In this document: positions 6,111 through 6,161 of the stretch, piece by piece
Layout of the letters: every line of letters starts with the position of its first letter
Position numbering within the stretch: the stretch's first letter is position 1
Source: Clostridia bacterium
GTDB taxonomy: Bacteria > Bacillota > Clostridia > Oscillospirales > CAG-272
Assembly (NCBI GenBank): GCA_017518025.1
Contig: JAFWWR010000141.1
Span: forward strand, 1-6,161
Length of the DNA: 6,161 nt
Reading direction: 5' to 3'
Program-made: the position numbers and the translations under genes
The notes under the pieces: generated by a model
Databases searched by the model: none
The model's input: the letters and a program-made list of their open reading frames with translations, nothing else
What the model was told of the DNA's origin: nothing

Positions 6111-6161
6111 TGGTGGGCATCCGAGCTGGAGCCCGTAGGGCGGAGGGGAGGATGCCCACCA
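6111..6161. repeat. 51-base symmetric inverted repeat (REP-like or MITE-end candidate)
   Basis: Perfect 12-base arms TGGTGGGCATCC (6111-6122) and GGATGCCCACCA (6150-6161) enclose two 8-base unpaired sides and an inner stem GCCC-GTA-GGGC (6131-6141). The layout is exactly symmetric: 12-8-4-3-4-8-12. It is much richer in G+C than the flanking AT-rich DNA. No T-run adjoins it, so it is not a standard terminator. The window ends at the last base of the right arm, so it may extend further. Its dispersal in the genome cannot be judged here. Confidence 0.6.

Larger units (their letters stand above)
5825..6161. other. Non-coding region upstream of ileS
   Basis: About 337 bases with no supportable gene. 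The leader and promoter occupy 5825-5940. From about 5950 to 6000 there is a mixed stretch with a small GC stem: CCGGC (5981-5985) pairs with GCCGG (5992-5996), with no T-run suited to termination on either strand. From about 6020 to 6110 it is AT-rich with A/T tracts and a small inverted repeat TGAAC/GTTCA (6062-6077). A symmetric hairpin repeat fills 6111-6161. The ileS frame stays open to 6109 on the minus strand, but this is not coding (Phe/Lys/Arg-rich, no ribosome binding site, spans the promoter). I found no T-box and no tRNA. Confidence 0.7.

Overview
The window reads as part of the chromosome of an anaerobic Firmicute, most likely of the Clostridia. The evidence is a Clostridium pasteurianum-type 2[4Fe-4S] ferredoxin, strong GGAGG-type ribosome binding sites, and the Gram-positive gene order holB - ricT (yaaT) - trmN6 (yabB). 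Base composition looks moderate, roughly half G+C by eye, and I did not compute it. Assignment below class level is not supported. All genes lie on the minus strand, so transcription runs from high to low coordinates.

Layout in the direction of transcription: (1) 6161-5825, a non-coding region of about 337 bases. It contains a 51-base symmetric inverted repeat at the window edge (6161-6111), an AT-rich stretch, a near-consensus promoter (5935-5907) whose -35 box sits in an 11-base palindrome, and a short leader able to form two mutually exclusive hairpins. (2) 5824-2708, ileS, a 1038-residue isoleucyl-tRNA synthetase of the longer (IleRS2-like) type with an atypical HHGT signature in place of HxGH. 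(3) 2672-1617, holB, the clamp-loader delta' subunit. (4) 1597-725, ricT/yaaT, a PSP1-domain partner of RNase Y with clustered cysteines. (5) 648-478, a 56-residue ferredoxin with its own promoter candidate, a palindrome over the -10 box, and a possible terminator after it. (6) 393-1, the N-terminal 131 residues of a TrmN6/YabB-type adenine-N6 methyltransferase, cut by the window edge exactly at its NPPY motif.

ileS, holB and ricT are spaced by 35 and 19 bases with no terminator between them and are probably cotranscribed. The products serve core information processing: tRNA charging, replication, RNA maturation and tRNA modification. The ferredoxin occupies the place where Bacillus has yabA and may be a separately regulated unit inside the operon. 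I see no mobile-element gene, CRISPR array, tRNA or rRNA. The points most worth a second look are the altered ileS signature motif, the alternative hairpins in the ileS leader in the absence of a T-box, the symmetric hairpin repeat, and the ferredoxin placed beside the Fe-S protein RicT.
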